NCBI RefSeq assembly: GCF_023516595.1 | Contig: NZ_JAMGBG010000048.1 | Span: 118,348 to 182,347, forward strand | DNA length: 64,000 nt | Direction of reading: 5' to 3' | Origin: Streptomyces neyagawaensis | Lineage (GTDB): Bacteria; Actinomycetota; Actinomycetes; Streptomycetales; Streptomycetaceae | In this document: positions 8,249 to 17,160 of the stretch, in pieces | How positions within the stretch are numbered: the stretch's first letter is position 1 | Layout: each line of letters begins with the position of its first letter | Program-made: the position numbers and the translations under genes | Notes under the pieces: model-generated | Seen by the model: the letters and a program-made list of their open reading frames with translations, nothing else | What the model was told of the DNA's origin: nothing | Databases searched by the model: none

Positions 8249-9664
8249 GTGCTCAGTCGTACGTTCACTCGCAGACACCTGTCCGTGGTGCTCGCGGCCT
8301 TGGTCGCCTCGGCTGCGACGATCGTCGCCAATCCCAGCCCGGCTCAGGCGGCCAGCACCGGCGCCCTGCGCGGTGTCGGCTCCGGCAGGTGTCTCGATGT
8401 GCCGGGTGCCAGCCAGACCGACGGCGCGAATACGCATATCTGGGACTGTCACGGCGGGACCAACCAGCAGTGGACGCTGACGGACAGCAACCAGCTCACC
8501 GTCTACGGCAACAAGTGTCTGGACGTCCCGGGTCACGCCACCACGGCCGGCACCCGGCCGGTGATCTGGTCCTGCAACGGCGGTACGAACCAGCAGTGGC
8601 GGGTGAACCCCGACGGTACGGTCGTCGCCGTGGAGTCCGGGCTGTGCCTGGACGTCAGCGGCGGCGCCACGGCCAACGGCACGGCGGTGCAGCTGTGGAA
8701 CTGCAACGGCGGCGACAACCAGAAGTGGACCGGCCTGTCCGGGACGGGCAGCACGTGCTCGCTTCCGTCGACATACCGCTGGACGTCGACGGGTCCGCTG
8801 GCGCAGCCGGCGAACGGGTGGGTCGCGCTGAAGGACTTCACCACCGCGAAGTACAACGGCCAGAACCTGGTCTACGCGACCACCTCTGACGGATCGTCGT
8901 GGGACTCGATGGCGTTCCGTCCCTTCACGAACTGGTCGGACATGGCGACGGCCACCCAGACCGGGATGGGCGAGGGCCTGGCGGTGGCGCCCAAACTGTT
9001 CTACCTCTCGACCAAGAACATCTGGGTGCTCGCCTCGAACGGCTGGGGTACCGCATGGCCCTTCACCTACCGCACCTCCAGCGACCCCACCAACCCCAAC
9101 GGCTGGTCCGCCCCGCAGCCGCTGTTCACCGGCAGCCTCCCCGTAGGCGGCCCGATCGACCCGACCCTGATCGCCGACGACCAGAACATGTACCTGTTCT
9201 TCGCCGACGACCTCGGCAGCATCTACCGGTCGACCATGCCGCTCGGTAACTTCCCGAGCAGCTTCGGCTCGTCGTACACGACGGTCATGAAGGACACCGA
9301 GGACAAACTGTTCGAGGCTCCGGAGGTCTACAAGGTCCAGGGCCGGAGCCAGTACCTCATGATCGTCGAGGCAAAGGGTACGGGCGGGCGCTACTTCCGC
9401 TCGTTCACCGCCTCCAGCCTGAACGGTCCGTGGGCCGAGCAGGCCGGCACCGAGAGCAGCCCCTTCGCGGGCAAGGCCAACAGCGGTGCCACCTGGACCA
9501 ACGACATCAGCCACGGTGATCTGATCCGCGTCAACGCCGACCAGACGATGACCGTCGACCCGTGCAACCTGCAGTTCCTCTACCAGGGCAGGGACCCCGG
9601 CGTGAGCGTCCCCGACTACCTGAAGCTGCCGTACCGGCCTGGCCTGCTCACCCTGCAGCGCTGA
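8249..9664 (+). CDS. GH62 alpha-L-arabinofuranosidase with N-terminal CBM13
   Basis: 471 residues from the GTG at 8249. Residues 1-36 form a signal peptide ending AQA. Residues 40-165 are a ricin-type CBM13 trefoil with three QxW-type repeats (GTNQQW, GTNQQW, GDNQKW) and Gx-LD repeats. From about residue 172 follows the GH62 five-bladed propeller: the catalytic base in VALKDFTTAKYNGQNLVY, the pKa-modulating Asp in IDPTLIADD, and the catalytic acid in EAPEVYK. GH62 enzymes remove single arabinofuranose side chains from arabinoxylan, so with XlnA at 48.9 kb this enzyme debranches xylan. It is the only member of the block specific for arabinoxylan rather than arabinan. Confidence 0.93.
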   Translation: MLSRTFTRRHLSVVLAALVASAATIVANPSPAQAASTGALRGVGSGRCLDVPGASQTDGANTHIWDCHGGTNQQWTLTDSNQLTVYGNKCLDVPGHATTAGTRPVIWSCNGGTNQQWRVNPDGTVVAVESGLCLDVSGGATANGTAVQLWNCNGGDNQKWTGLSGTGSTCSLPSTYRWTSTGPLAQPANGWVALKDFTTAKYNGQNLVYATTSDGSSWDSMAFRPFTNWSDMATATQTGMGEGLAVAPKLFYLSTKNIWVLASNGWGTAWPFTYRTSSDPTNPNGWSAPQPLFTGSLPVGGPIDPTLIADDQNMYLFFADDLGSIYRSTMPLGNFPSSFGSSYTTVMKDTEDKLFEAPEVYKVQGRSQYLMIVEAKGTGGRYFRSFTASSLNGPWAEQAGTESSPFAGKANSGATWTNDISHGDLIRVNADQTMTVDPCNLQFLYQGRDPGVSVPDYLKLPYRPGLLTLQR

Positions 9665-9703
9665 CCGGGCGCGTCATCCCGAGCTCGTGACCATGCCCCC
9701 GAC

Positions 9704-9732
9704 GCCCGCACAGCGGCTTCCGCTGTGCGGGC
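9704..9732 (+). terminator. intercistronic hairpin before the GH27 gene
   Basis: Perfect 13-bp GC-rich arms (9704-9716 and 9720-9732) with a 3-nt loop and no T-tract. It ends five bases before the ribosome binding site of the GH27 gene, so it may terminate partly or limit access to the next gene. Confidence 0.6.
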
Positions 9733-9748
9733 CAGGAAGGACCCCCTC

Positions 9749-11395
9749 ATGGCCCCCCTGCACACACGACTGCTACGCCTCCTCACAGCCACCGCGCTGA
9801 CGCTCACCGCCTGCGTCACCGCCTCCGCCGGTACGGTCGCCGAGGCCGCGCCGGGCAGCCCCGCGCTCACCCCGCCCCTGGGCTGGAACAGCTGGAACAG
9901 CTTCGGATGCGGGATCACCGAGGCACAGGTCCGCCAGGCCGCCGACGCGATGGTGTCCTCCGGTATGAAGGACGCCGGCTACCAGTACGTCGTCGTCGAC
10001 GACTGCTGGTTCGACCCGCAGCGTGACGGCGCGGGCAACCTGCGGGCCAACCCGACCACGTTCCCCAGCGGGATGAAGGCGCTGGGCGACTACATCCACA
10101 GCAAGGGCCTGAAGTTCGGCATCTACCAGGCGCCCAACGAGAAGACGTGCGCCCAGGGCGTGGGCACCTACCCCGGCTCCACCGGCAGCAAGGGGCACGA
10201 GGCGCAGGACGCCGCCTCGTTCGCCTCATGGGGCGTGGACTACCTCAAGTACGACTGGTGCTCCGGCAACGGCACCCTCAGCGAGCAGGTCGCACAGTTC
10301 ACCACCATGCGTGACGCCCTGCGCGCCACCGGACGTCCGATCGTCTACAGCATCAATCCCAACAGCTTCCACTCCCCCACCGGCGCCTCCTACGACTGGG
10401 GACAGGTCGCCGACCTGTGGCGGACGACGGAGGACCTGCTCGACATCTGGCAGAACAACAACACCAACAGCTACCCGATGGGTGTCGGGAACGTCCTGGA
10501 CATCACCGCGCCGCTGGCCGCGCAGTCGGGCCCGGGCCACTGGAACGATCCGGACATGCTGGTCGTCGGGCGTCCCGGGCTGTCGCTGACCGAGGCCCGC
10601 TCCCACTTCGCCCTGTGGTCGCTGCTCTCGGCTCCCCTCATGGCCGGCAACGACATCCGCACCATGTCCGCCGACGTGAGCGCGATCCTCCGCAACCCCC
10701 GCCTGCTGGCGGTGAACCAGGACACGCTGGGTGCGGGCGGGCGCCGGGTGCGCGACGACGGCGCCACCGAGGTCTTCGCCAAGCGCCTGTCCGACGGCTC
10801 GGTCGCCGTGGGCCTGTTCAACCGGGGTGACAGCGCCGCGACGATCACCACCAACGCCGCCCAAGTCGGCCTCTCCGGAGGGTCGTTCACTCTCACCGAT
10901 CTCTGGACCGGCGGCACGTCCAGCACGTCCGGTCAGGTCTCGGCGAGCGTCCCGGCGCACGGTGTCGCCGTGTTCAAGATGAGCGGCGGCAGTCCCCTGG
11001 CCTCCACCACGGCACGCCTGCGCGGCACCGGGTCCGGCCGCTGCCTGGATGTGGAAGGCGGCAGCACCGCGGCCGGGACGGCGACACTGATCTGGGACTG
11101 CCACACCGCCGCCAACCAGCTGTGGACGACCTGGGCCGGCGGCGAGATCCGCGTCTTCGGCGACAAGTGCCTGGACGCCAACAACCAGGGCACCACCAAC
11201 GGCACACAGGTCATCATCTGGCCCTGCAACGGCCAGAACAACCAGAAGTGGACCACGCAGGCCGACGGCTCGATCCGCAACGTCAACGCCGGGCTGTGCC
11301 TCGACGTCAACGGGGCCGCCACCGCGAACGGGACCCGGCTGATCCTGTGGACCTGCAACGGCCAGAACAACCAGAAGTGGACGTCTCTGACGTAA
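9749..11395 (+). CDS. GH27 alpha-galactosidase or beta-L-arabinopyranosidase with CBM13
   Basis: 548 residues from ATG 9749, preceded by AAGGA; an earlier in-frame ATG at 9725 lacks a site. A signal peptide is followed by the GH27 barrel (PPLGWNSWNSFGC). The nucleophile is Asp169 in YLKYDWC and the acid/base is Asp229 in LWRTTED. A C-terminal beta-sandwich and a CBM13 trefoil (about 425-548; repeats ending QLW, QKW, QKW) follow. This domain order matches the characterised S. avermitilis beta-L-arabinopyranosidase. The substrate loop reads GIYQAPNEKTC where alpha-galactosidases have GIYSDxGxxTC, losing the Asp that contacts the galactose C6 side. That favours arabinopyranose, as does the company of arabinose-releasing enzymes. 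Confidence 0.88.
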   Translation: MAPLHTRLLRLLTATALTLTACVTASAGTVAEAAPGSPALTPPLGWNSWNSFGCGITEAQVRQAADAMVSSGMKDAGYQYVVVDDCWFDPQRDGAGNLRANPTTFPSGMKALGDYIHSKGLKFGIYQAPNEKTCAQGVGTYPGSTGSKGHEAQDAASFASWGVDYLKYDWCSGNGTLSEQVAQFTTMRDALRATGRPIVYSINPNSFHSPTGASYDWGQVADLWRTTEDLLDIWQNNNTNSYPMGVGNVLDITAPLAAQSGPGHWNDPDMLVVGRPGLSLTEARSHFALWSLLSAPLMAGNDIRTMSADVSAILRNPRLLAVNQDTLGAGGRRVRDDGATEVFAKRLSDGSVAVGLFNRGDSAATITTNAAQVGLSGGSFTLTDLWTGGTSSTSGQVSASVPAHGVAVFKMSGGSPLASTTARLRGTGSGRCLDVEGGSTAAGTATLIWDCHTAANQLWTTWAGGEIRVFGDKCLDANNQGTTNGTQVIIWPCNGQNNQKWTTQADGSIRNVNAGLCLDVNGAATANGTRLILWTCNGQNNQKWTSLT

Positions 11396-11751
11396 CCAGC
11401 CGCCCGTCTGATACGCGGGGAGACCTCCCGGCAGGGAGACCTCCGCTGGGAAGGGGGCGGTCCCACGGCAGCGTGCCTCGCGCCGCGCTGCGGGGGCCGC
11501 CCTCCTCCACCGGAAGGTGGTGTGTGCGGGCTTGGCCGAGTCGGGTGAGGGCCAGGTCGAGCATGTCGGCGAAGAAGTCGGCGTGATGGTGTCACGGACG
11601 GGCAGGGCTTCATGGGCGTGGCCTGCTTGACCCACCAGGCCGCCACCTGCACAGTCGGGATGCGGCACCGTGGCAGCGCTGCCTCCCTCTGCCGGCCGGT
11701 CCCTGATCCATGGGTGGCGGACGGCCCTGACACCCAGGAGTGCCTCGTCCG
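11396..11751. other. intergenic gap with GGGAGACCTCC direct repeat
   Basis: Two copies of GGGAGACCTCC lie just after the GH27 stop (about 11418-11447). A minus-strand frame in the middle (DFFADMLDLALTRLGQARTH) reads protein-like but has no start or context. I cannot assign a gene here. Confidence 0.4.
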
Positions 11752-12396
11752 ATGGTCCTCGACCTGGTGGTGATCGGTACGGCCATCACTCTTGGGCCCT
11801 TGCACAACAGCGCCTTCATCCTGCTGCTCTCCTCGCGGCGCGGCGTCCGTCAAGGTCTGGCGTTCCTGTTGTCGTGGCTGGCCAACCTGATCGCTGTCAT
11901 TGCCATCGTGGTGCTGCTGACCGGCGGTGAGCCCCCGGCCCGCCACAGCGCGCCCTCGACCGCCGCGATCGCCGCGAAACTCGTCATCGGTCTGGCGCTG
12001 GTGCTGTACGGCGCGCACCGGCGGCACCGGCCGCCCCGCCCTCACGGCCCACCGCGCTGGGCCGCCCTGATCGACAACACCTCTCCGGCCGCGGCCGCCG
12101 GTCTGGCCTGGCTGCTGCAGCCCTGGGCACTGGTCGGCGCCGGTGCCGCGGCAGCCCTTGAGGCGAACCTCTCCACCGTCGGCGACTGGCTCGCGCTGAC
12201 CGGCTACTCTCTGCTGGCCACGCTCAGTCTCATCATCATGGAGATGTACGCGGTCTGGGCACCGGCGACCGCGGAAGCCCGGCTGAACGCCCTGCGGAAC
12301 TGGCTGAGCCAGCACCAGGAGCAGCTGATTGTCACGCTCTCCCTCCTCGCCGGCCTGTGGTTTACGGCCGTGAGCATCTATGAGCTGGTCGCCTGA
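11752..12396 (+). CDS. GAP/Sap-like multi-pass membrane protein
   Basis: 214 residues from ATG 11752, eleven bases after AGGAG; the GTG at 11740 overlaps that site and is less likely. About six hydrophobic segments are visible, beginning VIGTAITLGPLHNSAFILLL, with a basic cytoplasmic loop YGAHRRHRPPRPHGPPRW. The pattern and length match the GAP (Sap, sulfolipid-addressing-like) family, which is related to LysE-type exporters. Substrate and function are unknown. It stands alone between two gaps. Confidence 0.65.
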   Translation: MVLDLVVIGTAITLGPLHNSAFILLLSSRRGVRQGLAFLLSWLANLIAVIAIVVLLTGGEPPARHSAPSTAAIAAKLVIGLALVLYGAHRRHRPPRPHGPPRWAALIDNTSPAAAAGLAWLLQPWALVGAGAAAALEANLSTVGDWLALTGYSLLATLSLIIMEMYAVWAPATAEARLNALRNWLSQHQEQLIVTLSLLAGLWFTAVSIYELVA

Positions 12397-12753
12397 GGCA
12401 GGAGCCACCAGGCGCGTTCACCACCTCGTCGACGGACTCGACAGTGATCGACAAGGAACCCTGCGAGAAGATACCGGGGGCTCACAGCATTCAGTCGGCG
12501 CTTTCCAGCATCGGCGGGGCCCAGTCGCCGGTGAGGCGGCCCTCTGCCCCGCTGCCGCCCGCCCTGCCCGACGCGCTGACCGCCGTGGCGGCCGCACGCA
12601 TCGGCCGCCCCGTCCGCTGGACGTGGCTGTTCATCGCCGCCCACCCAGCTCCGTCTCACTGGCGAAGCCAGGGCGGACCTCCGCCGCCCCCGTCAGTGAC
12701 GACTCCCAGTCGTCAGCAGTGGTGGGGTACGGCGCCCAGTAGCTCTGTGCGCT
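12397..12753. other. intergenic gap without a supported gene
   Basis: Plus-strand frames run through this stretch but have no convincing start or conserved features. Nothing else is seen before the palindrome at 12754. Confidence 0.5.
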
Positions 12754-12771
12754 GATCCCCGATCGGGGATC
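12754..12771. promoter_or_regulatory. perfect 18-bp palindrome
   Basis: GATCCCCGATCGGGGATC is self-complementary over its whole length and lies about 82 bp before the start of the frameshifted gene at 12854. Its position and symmetry suggest a binding site for a dimeric regulator. Confidence 0.5.
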
Positions 12772-12853
12772 GGTTACGGACGGGCACCGATGTTATGGCG
12801 GGGCATTCTGGGCACTGCTGGACGTCGGGTGCAGCCGACGAGGAGAGGCCGTT

Positions 12854-13967
12854 ATGGGTGAGTCGTCGCAAAGCGTTACGGTCGTGGCTCTCCTGGCGGA
12901 CCCGGACGCGCCGACAGAAGTCGCGCAGCGCATAGCCCGGGACCTCCCCGCTCGGCTCGCGGACAAGTTCGGTCAGGAGCGCCGGTTCGACGTCAAGGTG
13001 GTGAGCGAGCCCTTCACCGCGGGGACCGAGGACCTCTCCACGTTGACACGCCGGATCTTGGACCGCAGGCGCACGGAGGATTGGGACATCGTCGTAGCTC
13101 TCACCGACCTGCCGTTGCACTCACGGGGGCGCAAGCTCGTGGTGGATCTGGGGCATGAACACGGCTTGGCGCTCCTGTCCCTCCCCTCGCTGGGTGGTCT
13201 GCGTTTGTACAGAAGGGCCCCGGCGGGCGGTTGAAGAGGTCGTGCTCAGCTTGGCAGGTGCGCAAGCCGCTGAGGCCGAGGGAGCCCACCGTCGGTCGCT
13301 GGAAGATCTCACCAGTGGTCTTGCGTCTGTTCACCGGGCCCCGGTCGGTGACGAGGAAGCCGCGGATCTGCGATATGTCGTCGGCGGTGCGCGTGGTTAC
13401 CTGAGGATGCTCGCCGGCATGGTCCGGGCCAACAGGCCGTGGCGCTTGATTCCGGGGCTCTCGAAGGCCCTGGCGGCCGCACTCGCCACAGGAGCGATCG
13501 CCACCGTGAACTCCACCGTCTGGAGCGTGGCCGCGGCCCTGAGCACGCCACGCCTCGTGATCGCCACGGTCGGGTCCATCGCGCTCATGATCGGCTGGCT
13601 GATCGTGGACGCGCACCTGTGGCATCGAACGGCGGAGGACTCACCGGAGGCGAGGAAGCGGACAGCTCTCTACAACGCGTCGACGGTCTTGACCGTGGGC
13701 ATCGGGGTGGTCGTCTGCTATGTGGGGTTGCTGGTCATCAACTTGGTGTGGGCCCTCTTCATCCTCAACGGCCAGGTGTTCGCCTCCGTGACCCGGACCC
13801 CGCTGCGCGCCTCGGAGTACTGGGCGCTGGCCTGGTTCGTCGCTTCGGTCGCCACGGTGGGCGGTGCTCTGGGATCGGGCCTGGAGAGTGACGAGGCGAT
13901 CCGGGCAGCCGCCTATTCCAAGCGCGAACAGGAACGCCGCCGCATGGTGGACAACGACCAGGACTAG
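12854..13967 (+). pseudogene. membrane protein gene split by a one-base frameshift
   Basis: The ATG at 12854 follows GAGGAGAG. The first frame encodes a soluble domain (MGESSQSVTVVALLADPDAP...VVALTDLPLHSRGRKLVVDL) and stops at 13232-13234 after LRLYRRAPAGG. A second frame continues the same protein without a start of its own: RRAVEEVVLSLAGAQAAEAEG..., then four hydrophobic segments (for example LALMIGWLIVDAHLW-type and VLTVGIGVVVCYVGLL) and a charged tail ending at 13967. Removing one C from the CCCC run near 13217-13220 gives a continuous protein of about 370 residues (LRLYRRA-RRAVEEV). The function is unknown. Mutation, phase variation at the run or a sequencing error are all possible. Confidence 0.7.
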
Positions 13968-14424
13968 CCGGTTCTCCGAGCCGGCAGCCGGATGCCAGGA
14001 CTCAGCCGATCATTCGATATATGACCATTTCGTGCCGGACACCGGCGGGGACCCGCACAGCACGCCGCCGGAGCGCCGAAGCTCCGCCTGGCGGGCAGGT
14101 GGCGGCTCCACCGTCCATCCGACCGGGTGAACGGCCCGCAGAGTCGTACCGGAGCCAGGGGCCCCGTCATCAACAACTTGGTCAGCCCCCGCTTTCATCC
14201 GAGAACGCTCACTCGAAGGCCTCGCAACAGCCGAGGCCGCGGGGAAGTCCGGCGGCCGCCCGCCGCACCGTCGACGGCGACAGCCTCGCCGCCCCCTCCC
14301 CCGCCGTCCCCCTCCCCCCGCCGGCGCAGATCCCCGCCCGGTCCGGACCCCGCCCCGGTCCACCACCGCCATCTGCCACCTGGACGGAGGCAGCCGTGAC
14401 GTGGTCACGGTCACCCTCCCGCCT
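13968..14424. other. convergent intergenic gap without a supported gene
   Basis: About 460 bases between two gene ends, rich in CCGCC runs. I see no gene and no strong hairpin. Confidence 0.5.
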
Positions 14425-15984
14425 TCACTCACCCCGCCAGATGTCCGTGAACCGGTCGAGCAGTGCGGCCGCCGACGTCACGTCGTCCGTGAGCGGCCGG
14501 TCGGCGTGATCCTCGTCGAGCACCGACAGGGCGAGCTCCAGCGCGCGGCCCACGGGAAGATCCGGGTCGGGCCGGAGCTCGCGCTGGCGCAGCGCCCGTA
14601 CGGCGGCGACGAGTTCGCAGCCGACGACCAGACGGTACGCACCGCACGCACGCAGTGTCTGACGTGCGGCGAGCGAGGCGAAGCTGGCCTGTTCCTCGAC
14701 GCCTCGGGAGAGTACGGCGTGGCCGAGCGACGCGGGCGCCGAGAAGGCCCGCAGATCGCCGAGGGCCGCGCCGGCGGCGTACTCCAGGATCATGACGCCG
14801 GAGGAAGCGGGTTCACGGTCGGCGAGAAAGGGGCGCAGACGGGTGTAGGCGGGCTCGTTGAGGGTGGAGAGCCGTGACGTCGACAGCCGGGCCACCTGGG
14901 TGAGGGCCAGCCTGAAGTGGTCCAGAGCCAGGGCGAGTTGCGCCTGGTAGAAGCCGCCGTGGTGGTAGGCCGCCATGTCGGCGGGGGCGATCAGTGGGTT
15001 TTCGGCGGCCGCGTTGATCTCGATCGCGACGACCGCTTCCAGGGCGTCGGCCGCGTCATGGGCGGGACCGTGGATCTGAGGGAGACAGCGGAAGCCGTAC
15101 GGGTCCTGGATCCGCCCGAGCGGCGGGGCGGGCCGGTCGGCGGCGCCGATCAACTCCCGCATCCGCCGGGCGACTTCGATGGAGCCGCGGTGCGGCCGGG
15201 CGGCGTGCACGGGCGCGGCGTACGCCTCGTGTGCCCCGTCGATCGCCAGCAGTGACAGCGCGCCGACAACCTGCGTGGCCTCCAGCAGCCCCCGTAGTTC
15301 GTGCAGGGCGAGCGCGGCCTGGGCGAGCGTGAGGGCGTTGCTGCTGATGAAGGCGAGGGCGTCGTTGTTGTCGAGGGGCTGTGGCTCGGGGGCACCCACC
15401 ACACCCTGCGGCTCTCCGGAAGCGTCGCCGTCGCCCGAGGAGCCCGCCCCCCGCCACGGATGCTCCCCCGCCAGCGCCAGTCCCACCTGGGCCAGTGCCG
15501 CGATGTCCCCGGTGCCCACCGATCCGAACTCGTTGACGACCGGATACGCCCCGCTCTCCAGCGCCTCGCACAGCGCGGTGACCACGGTCGGCCGCAGTCC
15601 CGCACCCCCGGCCAGCAACTGGTTGGCGCGGACGGCGAGCAGCGCGCGGACCTGGCGGGCGGGCAGCTCCTCCCCGATGGCGCCGGCGTGGCTGCGCAGC
15701 AGCCGGAGGCCGTGCTCGGCGGCCGCCTCTGTGGGCACGTCCTCGTTCCGGTTGGCGCCGACTCCGGTGGAGCGGCCGTAGACGCGTCCGGTCGCGGCGA
15801 TCTGCCGGGCGGCGTCCCAGGACTCCGCCACGCGCTTCATCGCGTCGGTCCCGGGTTCGGGACGCACCGTCCCGTCGGCGAGGTTGACGACGTCCTCGAC
15901 CCGGAGTCCGGTCCCGTCGAGGACCAGTGGGCCGGCTTGCCCGGAAGACACGGCACCAGCCGCGTCCACGATCTGAGACGGCAT
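14425..15984 (-). CDS. histidine/aromatic ammonia-lyase-fold enzyme lacking the MIO tripeptide
   Basis: 519 residues from ATG 15984 (GAGGGGAG upstream); an in-frame GTG at 16023 would add 13. HAL-family features are present: YGRSTGVG (catalytic Tyr loop), LLRSHAGAIG, QDPYGFRCLPQIHG (Gln, Tyr, Arg), AAENPLI. The cofactor-forming motif, normally GSVGASGD, reads GSVGTGD: one residue is missing and Thr158 replaces the Ser, so normal MIO formation from Ala-Ser-Gly is not possible. The family's LINGT substrate segment is also altered (LAFISSNALT). Either the enzyme uses another mechanism or it is not an ammonia-lyase. It is divergent from a betaine-type ABC transporter. Ergothionases, HAL relatives that eliminate trimethylamine, are the closest precedent I know. 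Confidence 0.8.
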   Translation of the reverse strand: MPSQIVDAAGAVSSGQAGPLVLDGTGLRVEDVVNLADGTVRPEPGTDAMKRVAESWDAARQIAATGRVYGRSTGVGANRNEDVPTEAAAEHGLRLLRSHAGAIGEELPARQVRALLAVRANQLLAGGAGLRPTVVTALCEALESGAYPVVNEFGSVGTGDIAALAQVGLALAGEHPWRGAGSSGDGDASGEPQGVVGAPEPQPLDNNDALAFISSNALTLAQAALALHELRGLLEATQVVGALSLLAIDGAHEAYAAPVHAARPHRGSIEVARRMRELIGAADRPAPPLGRIQDPYGFRCLPQIHGPAHDAADALEAVVAIEINAAAENPLIAPADMAAYHHGGFYQAQLALALDHFRLALTQVARLSTSRLSTLNEPAYTRLRPFLADREPASSGVMILEYAAGAALGDLRAFSAPASLGHAVLSRGVEEQASFASLAARQTLRACGAYRLVVGCELVAAVRALRQRELRPDPDLPVGRALELALSVLDEDHADRPLTDDVTSAAALLDRFTDIWRGE

Positions 15985-16125
15985 CACACCCGAACTCCCC
16001 TCAAGACGGACATTCGATCTCACCTAGCGGTCAGCCGTTACATCGGATTAACACCAGGCCGTTGACAAACTATTCACCTACCGAGAACTCTGCATGAAGT
16101 TATACAGCCGGGCAAGGGACATCTC

Positions 16126-17160
16126 ATGATCCAGTTCGACGCGGTCCACAAGCGCTTCCCCAACGGCACGACAGCAGTCCACGACCTCACCCTCAACATG
16201 GCGGAAGGCGGCGTAACCGTCCTCGTCGGATCCTCCGGTTGCGGCAAGACGACCACCCTGCGCATGATCAACCGGATGGTCGAGCCGACCTCCGGCACCA
16301 TCCGCGTCGGCGGCAAGGACGTCACCCGCCAGGACGCCGCCGAACTGCGCCGCTCCATCGGATACGTCATCCAGCAGGCCGGCCTTTTCCCGCACCGCAC
16401 GGTGCTCGACAACATCGCCACCGTGCCGCTGCTCCTGGGCCACGGCCGCAGGAAGGCCCGGGCCCGCGCGGCCGAGCTGCTGGAGACCGTGGGCCTGACG
16501 GCGGAGGCCGGCAAGCGCTACCCGCACCAGCTCTCCGGCGGCCAACAGCAGCGCGTCGGCGTGGCCCGGGCGCTCGCCGCCGACCCTCCGGTGCTCCTCA
16601 TGGACGAGCCGTTCGGCGCGGTCGACCCGGTCGTGCGCGCCCAGCTTCAGGACGAACTGCTGCGGCTCCAGAGAGAGTTGAGCAAGACCATCGTCTTCGT
16701 CACCCACGACATCGACGAGGCCGTACGACTGGGCGACCGGATCGCGATCTTCCGCACCGGTGGCCACCTGGTCCAGTGCGCCTCACCCACCGAACTCCTG
16801 GCACGCCCCGCCGACGACTTCGTGGCGGACTTCCTCGGCGCCGAGCGCGGCCTGAAACTGCTCTCGCTGAAGACCCTGGCGGCCGTCCCGCAGGGCCCGG
16901 CCCCGGAGGGCGGCCCCTGGGACCTCGTACTCGACGCGGCGAACAAACCGCTGCACTGGGCCTCGGGCGACGCCGAACTCCCCGTACGACCGCTCAAGGA
17001 CGACGACTCCCTGCTGTCGGCCCTCAACGAGTCCATCGCCTCCCCCACCGGCCTGATAGCCCGCGTCGACGCCGACGGCGTCCTCACCGGCGTCTCGTCC
17101 CGTGACGACATCCACCAGCACGCCGGGCAGGCCCACACGGAAGCCCGGGTGGCCGCATGA
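16126..17160 (+). CDS. quaternary-amine (OpuC/ProV-type) ABC transporter ATP-binding protein
   Basis: 344 residues. Walker A GSSGCGKTT (about 37-45), Q-loop VIQQAGLFP, signature LSGGQQQR, Walker B LLMDEPFGAVDP and the switch His in FVTHDIDEA are all intact. The sequence around FGAVDPVVRAQLQDELLRLQ is typical of betaine/carnitine/choline transporters rather than amino acid ones. About 100 C-terminal residues (from about 245) resemble a weak CBS-like regulatory tail ending SSRDDIHQ. It overlaps the first permease gene (ATGA) and heads a four-gene operon encoding all components of an importer. Substrate candidates are glycine betaine, choline, carnitine, ergothioneine or hercynine. Confidence 0.88.
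   Translation: MIQFDAVHKRFPNGTTAVHDLTLNMAEGGVTVLVGSSGCGKTTTLRMINRMVEPTSGTIRVGGKDVTRQDAAELRRSIGYVIQQAGLFPHRTVLDNIATVPLLLGHGRRKARARAAELLETVGLTAEAGKRYPHQLSGGQQQRVGVARALAADPPVLLMDEPFGAVDPVVRAQLQDELLRLQRELSKTIVFVTHDIDEAVRLGDRIAIFRTGGHLVQCASPTELLARPADDFVADFLGAERGLKLLSLKTLAAVPQGPAPEGGPWDLVLDAANKPLHWASGDAELPVRPLKDDDSLLSALNESIASPTGLIARVDADGVLTGVSSRDDIHQHAGQAHTEARVAA

Noticed and set aside
12397..12753. Possible small plus-strand genes after the GAP-family gene
   Set aside because: Two overlapping frames of equal quality, neither with a ribosome site or conserved features.
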